From Chryseobacterium gleum (GTDB taxonomy: Bacteria > Bacteroidota > Bacteroidia > Flavobacteriales_D > Sanyastnellaceae): 15,147 nucleotides of DNA. The position numbers and the translations under genes are program-made. Of the stretch, positions 7,397 through 14,165 are shown piece after piece (position 1 is the stretch's first letter; each line of letters begins with the position of its first letter). Location: positions 1 to 15,147 of the forward strand of contig CALQJP020000025.1 in assembly GCA_943330925.2 (NCBI GenBank). The letters run 5' to 3'. The notes below the pieces were generated by a model. The model was not told the origin of the DNA. It was given only the letters and a program-made list of their open reading frames with translations, and did no database searches.

Positions 7397-7819
7397 TTAC
7401 CTGTTCTGTTTAGACGCACCGTTTGTTTTCATTGGCTCAATTACCTCAACCACGGCAAACGCTTTTGGGTAATATCCCTCTAATTCTTTTAAACACTTGT
7501 CGAGCTCTAGGCGTGTAGCGAAATCGCCGATTTGCAGCGCGTGCTCGGGAACGATTTGTTTCATGTAGGCTGAGTAAGGAAGCCCCAACGAAAGGTATTT
7601 GTTGCGTTCAGCTTTAGCTTCTTCTAGCGGACCCAGAAATATTTGAACCCGATATCCTTTCATTTCTTTGAACTTCCGGCTGCCGCGCTCAAGTTTGATG
7701 ATGGACGAATCTGCCAGGATGGTCACATTGCCGGCCGTTGTATTTATGCTGTCGGTCTGTCCGTAAACCCAGACTTGGGTCGAAAGCATGGTTAATAGCG
7801 TTAGGAGTGCGTGTTTCAT
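7397..7819 (-). CDS. Exported SPOR-domain protein
   Basis: This 140-residue protein has a signal peptide (MKHALLTLLTMLSTQVWVYG, cleavage likely after Gly20) and a low-complexity linker of about 30 residues. A single SPOR (sporulation-related repeat) domain covers about 55-128: GYRVQIFLGP opens it, then a helix with an A-x-x-x-R/K-x-x-Y/L pattern, VPEHALQIGDFATRLELDKC and a last strand, AFAVVEVIEP. SPOR domains bind denuded septal peptidoglycan, so the protein is expected in the periplasm, perhaps tied to cell division or the wall. It is transcribed away from actA; the 239-bp region between them holds boxes for both directions. I recall SPOR genes beside act operons in other Bacteroidota, but no functional link is shown. 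Its stop is 72 bp before hmgA, and no terminator is visible there, so some read-through into hmgA is possible. Confidence 0.85.
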   Translation of the reverse strand: MKHALLTLLTMLSTQVWVYGQTDSINTTAGNVTILADSSIIKLERGSRKFKEMKGYRVQIFLGPLEEAKAERNKYLSLGLPYSAYMKQIVPEHALQIGDFATRLELDKCLKELEGYYPKAFAVVEVIEPMKTNGASKQNR

Positions 7820-7829
7820 AGGCGACGCG

Positions 7830-7837
7830 CAAAGTTA
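7830..7837 (-). promoter_or_regulatory. Putative -7 box for the SPOR-domain gene
   Basis: The minus strand carries TAACTTTG at 7837-7830, a perfect match to the Bacteroidota -7 consensus TAnnTTTG, only 10 bases before the ATG at 7819. No clear TTTG -33 element is seen at the right distance (TTCA near 7859). Transcription from it would leave a very short leader or none. Confidence 0.4.
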
Positions 7838-7940
7838 CATCGTGAAAGCCTTCGGCTTGAATGTGAATTTTTTCTCTCCTGACAGGAATTGACTTCTCGC
7901 TCAAACCCTTGAATTAACAACGATTGCAGGATGTTGCTGA

Positions 7941-7956
7941 CGTTCTATTTAGAACG
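7941..7956. repeat. Inverted repeat in the divergent SPOR/actA control region
   Basis: CGTTCTA and TAGAACG form a perfect 7-bp inverted repeat with a TT centre. It sits 56-71 bp before the putative actA -7 box and about 105 bp before the SPOR -7 box, in a gap with no gene. The size and compact centre fit the binding site of a dimeric regulator; this role is inference. Confidence 0.4.
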
Positions 7957-7970
7957 AATTTAAATTGTTA

Positions 7971-7994
7971 ACATTCTTTTTGTCACACGAATGT
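7971..7994. repeat. Short inverted repeat near the actA promoter
   Basis: ACATTC (7971-7976) and GAATGT (7989-7994) are inverted copies around a 12-base spacer. They lie just before the position expected for the -33 region of the actA promoter. Close by are the palindromes AATTTAAATT (7957-7966) and TGTTAACA (7966-7973). In AT-rich DNA such short repeats can arise by chance. Confidence 0.3.
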
Positions 7995-8011
7995 CAATGG
8001 CTTGTGGCGTA

Positions 8012-8019
8012 TAAATTTG
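8012..8019 (+). promoter_or_regulatory. Putative -7 box of the act operon promoter
   Basis: TAAATTTG is a perfect match to the Bacteroidota -7 consensus TAnnTTTG. It is 39 bases before the actA ATG, giving an expected leader of about 33 bases. No TTTG stands at the usual spacing upstream; the nearest is TTTTTG at about 7977-7982, which is too far. The promoter may therefore depend on an activator. Confidence 0.45.
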
Positions 8020-8058
8020 CCGCGCGATTAAACCTGCATATAGCATAAATTATCAGCA

Positions 8059-9444
8059 ATGAAGAGGCTTTCAAGAAGTTTTATCAGCAAAATTCTGGTT
8101 CCTTTTTCGGCAGCAATGTTCCTCACTTTCAACGCTTTTGGAGGCGTTTTTGAGGGTGGCGACGCTGCAAAAGGGGAGTCATTATTTAAGGCTAACTGTG
8201 CATCTTGCCACAAAACCTCCGAAGAGGTTTTGGCCGCGCCGGGTCTGAAAGACATCGATGTGCGTTGGAAAGGAAAGGATGATCTCATCGTTAAATGGAT
8301 TCAGAATCCTCAAGCGGCTGCTGCCACAGGCGATCCTTATATCAAGGGTCTTGTCGACAAGTATGTGGCGACTTTCGGTTGGATGGCCGGACAGGCAGTA
8401 AGTGAGGCAGAAATCAAGGATATCTTAACCTACGTGAAATCGGCAGCCAATGCTGCAGCTCCTGCGGGTGGTGCTGCTGTGAACAAGTGCATGACGCTCG
8501 AGGAAATCGCTGCTGAGAAAGCTAAGAACGAAGAAAGCGATGGAACGGTATGGTTTATCATCATCGGTTCTATTCTGGCTATTATCGCTGTTACAGCCGC
8601 CAACATTTCGAAGTCACTTAAGAATGCTATCAACGAGCGCGAGGGACTTCCTCCGGTAGTTGAAATGTCATACTGGCAATCATCAAAATCATGGATGTGG
8701 GCCAATAGGAAGTTTGTCTCTGTAATAGGTCTGTTTTTGTTCTGTTACTTCGCGGTTGTTGGTTACAAGAGCCTTATGGACATTGGGGTTTATGATGGCT
8801 ACACTCCCGACCAGCCAATCTGGTTTTCGCACGCCATTCACAATTGTCAAAACGAAATTGACTGTAATTACTGCCACAGCAGCGCTGTTAAATCGAAGCA
8901 CGCCGGTATTCCTTCCGTGAATGTGTGTATGAACTGCCACAAGGGAATCAAGAAGGGTGCAATCACAGGCACTGCCGAGATTCAGAAAATCTATGATGCA
9001 ATTGGTTTCGATCCAACCTCGGGTTCTTACATCCAGGGATATGAGCAGAAGCCTATTGTATGGAACAAAGTAAACAACCTTCCTGACCACGTTTATTTCA
9101 ATCACTCAACGCACGTTTCTGTGGGCAAGGTGGATTGCAAAAACTGTCACGGTCCTCAAAATATGTACACCGTGGGTCACGTGCCAACTGCTGACGAAAT
9201 CAACTCGCAAGAGGATGTTGTTGGTCTGGTGAAACTGGAAAGACGTCCGTTTACCATGGGCTGGTGCCTCGAGTGTCACAACAAGAAGGAAGTGGACATG
9301 GCCGGAAGCGCCTACTATCAACAAATGCACGAGCGCTACAAAGCTTCAGAAGTGGGACAGCGCACACTGCGTGAAATTATGGAAGATGGTTCAGCAACTG
9401 TTCGTGAATTGGGCGGTTGGGAATGCGGCAAATGCCACTATTAA
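8059..9444 (+). CDS. actA: Alternative complex III subunit ActA, multiheme cytochrome c with six CxxCH motifs
   Basis: This 461-residue protein is the heme-rich subunit of alternative complex III, facing the periplasm. A signal peptide (MKRLSRSFISKILVPFSAAM...) is followed by a monoheme cytochrome c domain: CASCH at 47-51, with Met109 in FGWMAGQAVSEAEIK a candidate sixth ligand. An Ala/Gly/Pro linker (about 129-141) leads to a membrane helix at about 164-181, and a second hydrophobic helix lies at 218-236. The C-terminal part is the pentaheme domain with CNYCH (269), CMNCH (290), CKNCH (360), CLECH (403) and CGKCH (456). The last heme site ends one residue before the C-terminus. The first described ActA, from Rhodothermus, is a pentaheme protein, so the extra N-terminal domain is a lineage feature. 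The gene opens the act operon, with actB 33 bp downstream. Confidence 0.95.
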   Translation: MKRLSRSFISKILVPFSAAMFLTFNAFGGVFEGGDAAKGESLFKANCASCHKTSEEVLAAPGLKDIDVRWKGKDDLIVKWIQNPQAAAATGDPYIKGLVDKYVATFGWMAGQAVSEAEIKDILTYVKSAANAAAPAGGAAVNKCMTLEEIAAEKAKNEESDGTVWFIIIGSILAIIAVTAANISKSLKNAINEREGLPPVVEMSYWQSSKSWMWANRKFVSVIGLFLFCYFAVVGYKSLMDIGVYDGYTPDQPIWFSHAIHNCQNEIDCNYCHSSAVKSKHAGIPSVNVCMNCHKGIKKGAITGTAEIQKIYDAIGFDPTSGSYIQGYEQKPIVWNKVNNLPDHVYFNHSTHVSVGKVDCKNCHGPQNMYTVGHVPTADEINSQEDVVGLVKLERRPFTMGWCLECHNKKEVDMAGSAYYQQMHERYKASEVGQRTLREIMEDGSATVRELGGWECGKCHY

Positions 9445-9448
9445 TAGT
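9437..9448. repeat. Palindrome over the actA stop codon
   Basis: ACTATTAATAGT is a perfect 12-bp palindrome that includes the TAA stop of actA (9442-9444). It overlaps another inverted repeat, TTAATA-G-TATTAA (9441-9453). The stem is AT-only apart from its ends and lacks a T-tract, so it is not a terminator. Confidence 0.35.
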
Positions 9449-9477
9449 ATTAAATCGAATAACACGGATTAACCTCC

Positions 9478-12400
9478 ATGGGAATAACTAAGAAATACTG
9501 GTCGAGCCTAGATGAGTTGCAGAACACTGCAGCTGCTCAGGAAGCGCTTACCTCAGAGTTCAAGCGTGATCAAAGCGTGCAAGATTTTCTGACCGATGAA
9601 AATCTAAACGAATCGAATACCGGACGCCGTGACTTCTTGAAGTTCATGGGATTTGGTTTGGCAGCCGCGACACTTGCGGCCTGCGAAACTCCGGTTGTAA
9701 AGTCGATTCCGTATGTTGTGAAACCGGAAGAAATTACTCCCGGCGTAGCGAACTACTATGCGACTACTTATTACGACGGTAGTGACTATGGCAACCTCTT
9801 GGTGAAAACCCGTGAAGGTCGCCCTATTCACATCAAAGGCAACAAAGACCATGGCATTGCAGGCGGAGGTTTGAACTCTCGCATGAATGCATCGGTGTTG
9901 GGTCTTTATGATGGTGCTCGTTTAAAGGGGCCAAAGAAGGCCGGTGCAGACACCGATTGGAACACCTTGGATACAGAAATGAAGGCTGCTTTGGCTTCTG
10001 CCAATAGCATTCGCATCGTTTCCAACACAATCATCAGCCCAAGCACACAGCGCGCTATCAACGAATTCAGCGCGAAGTATGCCGGCAAGGTGAAGCACGT
10101 TCAGTACGATACTGTTTCCTACAGCGGTCTTGCAAAGGCCAACGGCGGATCAGTTCCGAACTATGATTTTAGCAAAGCAAAAACGATCGTGAGCATCGCT
10201 GCCGACTTCCTCGGTACTTGGCTCATGCCCGCTGCTTTCACAGCACAATACGCTCAAACCCGCAAGCCTGAGAGCGAGTGGATGAGCAAGCATTATCAGT
10301 TTGAAAGCAATATGTCGCTCACGGGTTCTAACAGCGACGTGCGCACTGCTATTAAGCCTTCTCAACAAGGTGCTGTAGCAGCTGCCCTGTATGCTGCTGT
10401 AACTGGCGGAAGCGCAGCCGGTGTAGAAGGTGCAGATGCTGCAATTGCTTCTGCGGCTGAGTCGCTGAAGTCGAATGCAGGTGCATCGCTTGTAGTGGCC
10501 GGATCAAACGACCCGAACGTTCAAATGATTGTTGCAGCTATCAATGCTGCACTCAACAACAACGGTACTACCGTTGATGCCAAGAACACCTTGAACCTCT
10601 TCCAAGGCAGCGACGAAGGAATGGCTGCGTTGGTTGAAGAAATGAATACCGGTAGTGTCGATGTGTTGATTGTTTATGGTGTGAATCCTTCATACAGCTG
10701 GATGAACGCCGATAAATTCAACAGCGGACTCCAGAAGGTAAAGACGTCTGTTAGCTTCAACTTGTTTGCTGATGAAACAGCAAGCCGTTGTGCTTACATG
10801 GCTCCTGACCATCACTACTTAGAGTCATGGAATGACTATACCCCGATGAAAGGACGCACCGACTTGGCGCAGCCTACCATCAATGCATTATACAACAGCC
10901 GTTATGCTCAAGAGTCGTTTTTGCGCTGGAGCGATAACGCTTCTGCCTATTACGACTACATGCGTGCAACGCAGAACGGTGCATACACCGCAGCTATGAT
11001 TAAGTCTGATGCTGCATGGAATACTGCTGTGCACAACGGAACATTTGCCGGTGCTGTAGTAGTAGCTGCTGTACCTGCTGCTCCTGTTGACGCTGCACCT
11101 GCGGCTTCTGCAGCTGCTGTGGCTGCTCCTGTGGCGGTGGCCGCTCCTGCTGCTCCTTCTATGAACGTCGCTGATGCTCTCGCTGCAGTTTCTTCGGCAA
11201 AAGGCGGTGAGTGGGAAGTAACACTCTATCAGAAAGTAACCATGGGTGCCGGTAACCACGCGAACAACGCGGTGTTGCAGGAAACCCCTGATCCAATAAC
11301 CAAAGTAACCTGGGATAACTACGTAACCATGGCCCCTGCCGACATGAAGGAAATGGGCTTGGAAACGTACATCGGTCAGTGCGACTGTGCATCACTTGTT
11401 ACGGTAAGTGTAAATGGCAAGGCTGTGACGTTGCCCGCAATGCCCGTTCCCGGCCAGAAGCGCAAGACCATCGGTATTGCACTTGGATACGGACGTGGTG
11501 CAGGAAATGAAGAGATTGGAAAGGCTGCATACCAAACCGGAAAGGCAGGTGTTCATTTGATGGAAGGCGATAAGCGTCAGGCCATCGGTGGCAATGCGTA
11601 TCCAATGGTTGCGTTGAATGCGGGACACGCGGCATATTCAAGCAGTGATGTAACGATTGCTTCAGCTCCAGGTACTTATTCGATTGCCACAACACAGATG
11701 CACGCTACCGTTATGGGTCGTGACTCTGTAATCAAGGAAACCGTAATAGCAACCTACCTTGCTGAAAAGGACGCTAAGCGCGGTGAGGCTTCTTACAATC
11801 TTGCAGTTACATTGCCTATCCACGAAGACGTGAACAAGGACGGTGCGATCGACGTGAATGACCGTCAAGGAATACGTGAAGTTGATTTGTGGCGCGACCA
11901 CCCGGTAGAAGGGGTTGGTCACCGTTGGGGTATGACCATCGACCTTAGCTCTTGCTTGGGTTGTGGTGCTTGTATCACTGCTTGCCACACCGAGAATAAC
12001 GTTCCGGTAGTAGGTAAAGACGAGGTGTTGCGTCACCGCGATATGCATTGGATGCGTATCGACCGCTATTTCTCTTCAGAACATCAGACAATTGATATTG
12101 CAGATACGCTTGCCAACACGAAGGAAGCGACCGGTAAAGGAACCATCGGAGCTTACCGCGAAATGGAAAGCCCGGAGGAAAACCCTCGCACGGTTCACAT
12201 GCCGATGATGTGTCAGCACTGTAACCACGCTCCTTGCGAAACAGTGTGTCCGGTGGCTGCCACAGTTCACAGCAATGAAGGCTTGAACAACATGGCTTAC
12301 AACCGTTGCATCGGTACTCGTTACTGCGCAAACAACTGCCCATACAAGGTTCGTCGCTTTAACTGGTTCAACTATGTAACGAACGATAAGTTCGCCATGG

Positions 12401-12747
12401 TGAATCCTGCTCAAGACGACACGCTCCGCATGGTGTTGAACCCGGATGTTACAGTACGTACACGCGGGGTAATGGAAAAATGCAGCATGTGCCAGCAGCG
12501 TATTCAAGCCGGTAAGACCGAAGCGAAGCGCAACGGCACTACAGTGCTCGATGGCATGGTACAGACGGCTTGCTCTGAGGCTTGCCCAACCAATGCAATT
12601 GTATTTGGTGACTTGAACGACTCTACATCGAAGAATGCGAAGCGCGCAGGCAACGTGCGTTCATACCACGCGCTCGAGGAGATTGGTATTCAGCCGAATA
12701 TTTATTACATGACCAAAGTGCGCAACATCGAAGCAAACGAAGCTTAA
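9478..12747 (+). CDS. actB: Alternative complex III subunit ActB, Tat-exported molybdopterin-like/iron-sulfur protein
   Basis: This 1089-residue protein is the large periplasmic subunit of alternative complex III. It begins with a cytoplasmic extension of 49 residues (KKYWSSLDELQN is typical of the family), then a twin-arginine signal GRRDFLKFMGFGLAAATLAA ending at Cys69 (LAAC). A molybdopterin-oxidoreductase-like region without an expected cofactor follows (to about 780). It is interrupted by an Ala/Val/Pro linker at 526-561, after which VTWDNYVTMAPADMKEMGL begins the last subdomain. The C-terminal ferredoxin-like part has four cluster motifs: C826/829/832/836; C912/915/920/924; C944, Thr947, C950, C954; and C1002/1005/1032/1036. 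The third lacks one Cys, which fits a [3Fe-4S] cluster. An EF-hand-like loop stands at 784-795. There is no Shine-Dalgarno sequence; the ATG is preceded by CCTCC. actC follows after 21 bp. Confidence 0.96.
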   Translation: MGITKKYWSSLDELQNTAAAQEALTSEFKRDQSVQDFLTDENLNESNTGRRDFLKFMGFGLAAATLAACETPVVKSIPYVVKPEEITPGVANYYATTYYDGSDYGNLLVKTREGRPIHIKGNKDHGIAGGGLNSRMNASVLGLYDGARLKGPKKAGADTDWNTLDTEMKAALASANSIRIVSNTIISPSTQRAINEFSAKYAGKVKHVQYDTVSYSGLAKANGGSVPNYDFSKAKTIVSIAADFLGTWLMPAAFTAQYAQTRKPESEWMSKHYQFESNMSLTGSNSDVRTAIKPSQQGAVAAALYAAVTGGSAAGVEGADAAIASAAESLKSNAGASLVVAGSNDPNVQMIVAAINAALNNNGTTVDAKNTLNLFQGSDEGMAALVEEMNTGSVDVLIVYGVNPSYSWMNADKFNSGLQKVKTSVSFNLFADETASRCAYMAPDHHYLESWNDYTPMKGRTDLAQPTINALYNSRYAQESFLRWSDNASAYYDYMRATQNGAYTAAMIKSDAAWNTAVHNGTFAGAVVVAAVPAAPVDAAPAASAAAVAAPVAVAAPAAPSMNVADALAAVSSAKGGEWEVTLYQKVTMGAGNHANNAVLQETPDPITKVTWDNYVTMAPADMKEMGLETYIGQCDCASLVTVSVNGKAVTLPAMPVPGQKRKTIGIALGYGRGAGNEEIGKAAYQTGKAGVHLMEGDKRQAIGGNAYPMVALNAGHAAYSSSDVTIASAPGTYSIATTQMHATVMGRDSVIKETVIATYLAEKDAKRGEASYNLAVTLPIHEDVNKDGAIDVNDRQGIREVDLWRDHPVEGVGHRWGMTIDLSSCLGCGACITACHTENNVPVVGKDEVLRHRDMHWMRIDRYFSSEHQTIDIADTLANTKEATGKGTIGAYREMESPEENPRTVHMPMMCQHCNHAPCETVCPVAATVHSNEGLNNMAYNRCIGTRYCANNCPYKVRRFNWFNYVTNDKFAMVNPAQDDTLRMVLNPDVTVRTRGVMEKCSMCQQRIQAGKTEAKRNGTTVLDGMVQTACSEACPTNAIVFGDLNDSTSKNAKRAGNVRSYHALEEIGIQPNIYYMTKVRNIEANEA
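11053..11160 (+). repeat. Low-complexity Ala/Val/Pro-coding tract inside actB
   Basis: Codons 526-561 of actB encode 36 residues, of which 33 are Ala (19), Val (8) or Pro (6). At DNA level the word GCTGCTCCT recurs three times in frame, at 11077, 11122 and 11149, which points to growth by repeat slippage. It joins two subdomains of the molybdopterin-like part. Confidence 0.8.
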
Positions 12748-12756
12748 ACCTTTAAG
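12743..12756. repeat. Inverted repeat over the actB stop codon
   Basis: CTTAAA and TTTAAG are perfect 6-bp inverted copies with a CC centre; the first arm contains the TAA stop of actB (12745-12747). It lies in the 21-bp gap before actC. It has no T-tract and is not a terminator. Confidence 0.3.
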
Positions 12757-12768
12757 AAACCAACCGAG

Positions 12769-14145
12769 ATGTTCAAAGAATCCAACATAAGAAAGCCGCT
12801 GATCCTGGGTCATAAGACCTACCATGATATCACAAGCGATATCGTTTCTCCAATTGAAGGTCCGGCGCCTAAGCAATGGAAAATTGCTTTTACCATTGCA
12901 GTAATCGTGGCCCTTTACGGAATAGGCTGCATCAGTTATTTGGTGGGCGTAGGTATTGGCTCATGGGGTCTTAACAAAACCGTGGGTTGGGCATGGGATA
13001 TCACCAATTTCGTATGGTGGGTAGGTATTGGTCACGCTGGAACTTTGATTTCAGCCGTGCTATTGCTCTTCCGTCAACGCTGGCGCATGGCAATTAACCG
13101 CTCTGCTGAGGCAATGACCATTTTTGCGGTAATCATGGCGGCTCTGTTCCCTGTTTTCCACATGGGTCGTGTTTGGTTGGCATATTGGACGCTTCCGCTG
13201 CCAAACCAATTTGGTTCACTTTGGCCCAACTTCAACTCAGCGTTGATGTGGGACGTATTCGCAATCTCGACTTACTTCTCGGTTTCACTTGTGTTCTGGT
13301 ACATCGGTCTTATTCCTGACTTTGCGACTATCCGCGACCGAGTGAGCAAGCCATGGATGAAGAAGTTTTACAGCATTTTGAGTTTCGGTTGGTCGGGTCG
13401 TGCAAAGCACTGGACACGTTTCGAAGAAATTTCACTCGTGTTGGCCGGTATCGCTACACCACTCGTATTCTCGGTTCACTCCATTGTATCGATGGACTTT
13501 GCTACCTCAATCGTTCCGGGATGGCACACTACCATCTTCCCTCCTTACTTCGTATCGGGTGCGATTTTCTCGGGCTTCGCAATGGTGCAGACCTTGTTGC
13601 TCATCATGCGTAAAACCATGAAGCTCGAGGCTTACATTCACTTGAAGCACATCGAGTACATGAACATCGTAATCATTGTTACAGGTTCTATTGTAGGTGT
13701 GGCTTACTTGACTGAGTTGTTCATCTCTGACTACAGTGGAGTACAATATGAGAGCTATGCATTCATCAACCGTTTCTCCGGTCCTTTGGCTTGGTCGTAC
13801 TGGTGTATGATGACGTGCAACGTTATTTCACCGCAGCTGTTCTGGTTCAAGAAACTCCGCACCAACCTGGTGTTCACATTCGTGATGTCGATTATCGTAA
13901 ACATCGGTATGTGGTTCGAGCGATTCGTAATCATCGTTACCTCTATCCACCGCGACTACTTGCCTGCTGCATGGGGTGAGTTCAAGGCGAGTTTCATTGA
14001 TATCGGTATGTTCATCGGAACCATCGGTATCTTCTTCACGCTGTTCTTGTTGTTTGCTCGTTACTTCCCTGTACTTGCACTCAACGAATTGAAGACGATT
14101 TTGAAGGCAACGGGTGAGAGCTATAAAAACGACAACAAACACTAA
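12769..14145 (+). CDS. actC: Alternative complex III subunit ActC, NrfD/PsrC-type integral membrane protein
   Basis: This 458-residue protein has about ten membrane helices and belongs to the NrfD/PsrC family. In alternative complex III, ActC carries the main quinol-oxidation site on the periplasmic side, next to the iron-sulfur subunit ActB. Helices can be followed from AFTIAVIVALYGIGCISYLV (40-59) to IDIGMFIGTIGIFFTLFLLF (410-429). Family blocks are visible: VWWVGIGHAGTLISAVLLL (82-100), FHMGRVWLAYW (130-140), MWDVFAISTYF (160-170) and FSVHSIVSMDFATSIVPGWH (234-253). His131 and Asp162 stand where a quinol-site His and Asp are expected in this family; this assignment is by pattern, without an alignment. 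The start at 12769 lies 21 bp after actB, and MFKESNIRKPLILGHKTYHD reads like the usual soluble N-terminus. actD follows after 20 bp. Confidence 0.96.
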   Translation: MFKESNIRKPLILGHKTYHDITSDIVSPIEGPAPKQWKIAFTIAVIVALYGIGCISYLVGVGIGSWGLNKTVGWAWDITNFVWWVGIGHAGTLISAVLLLFRQRWRMAINRSAEAMTIFAVIMAALFPVFHMGRVWLAYWTLPLPNQFGSLWPNFNSALMWDVFAISTYFSVSLVFWYIGLIPDFATIRDRVSKPWMKKFYSILSFGWSGRAKHWTRFEEISLVLAGIATPLVFSVHSIVSMDFATSIVPGWHTTIFPPYFVSGAIFSGFAMVQTLLLIMRKTMKLEAYIHLKHIEYMNIVIIVTGSIVGVAYLTELFISDYSGVQYESYAFINRFSGPLAWSYWCMMTCNVISPQLFWFKKLRTNLVFTFVMSIIVNIGMWFERFVIIVTSIHRDYLPAAWGEFKASFIDIGMFIGTIGIFFTLFLLFARYFPVLALNELKTILKATGESYKNDNKH

Positions 14146-14157
14146 GCAACAACGCTT
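14144..14157. repeat. Small inverted repeat at the actC stop codon
   Basis: AAGC (14144-14147) and GCTT (14154-14157) flank AACAAC in the 20-bp actC-actD gap, and the first arm begins within the TAA stop. The stem is only 4 bp. Listed because the two preceding gaps in the operon show the same arrangement. Confidence 0.2.
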
Positions 14158-14165
14158 TAAGCACT

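Noticed and set aside
7841..7875. Hairpin AAGCC-TTC-GGCTT followed by a T-rich stretch, considered as a plus-strand terminator
   Set aside because: The stem is only 5 bp, the T run starts some ten bases after it, and no plus-strand gene ends there.
8512..8563. Region between the first heme domain and the membrane helix of ActA, considered as a frameshift or fusion scar
   Set aside because: The frame is continuous, with a plausible linker and a membrane helix on the far side; nothing suggests an assembly error.
8689..9105. Open frame of 138 codons on the minus strand inside actA
   Set aside because: It is antisense to the pentaheme domain, whose CxxCH motifs prove the plus frame; no domain or signal is seen in the minus translation.
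12307..12342. Missing cysteine in the third ActB cluster motif, considered as a disabling mutation
   Set aside because: A three-Cys motif fits the [3Fe-4S] cluster known for alternative complex III.
12076..12507. Open frame of 143 codons on the minus strand inside actB
   Set aside because: It lies opposite the iron-sulfur cluster motifs; its composition is that of an antisense shadow.
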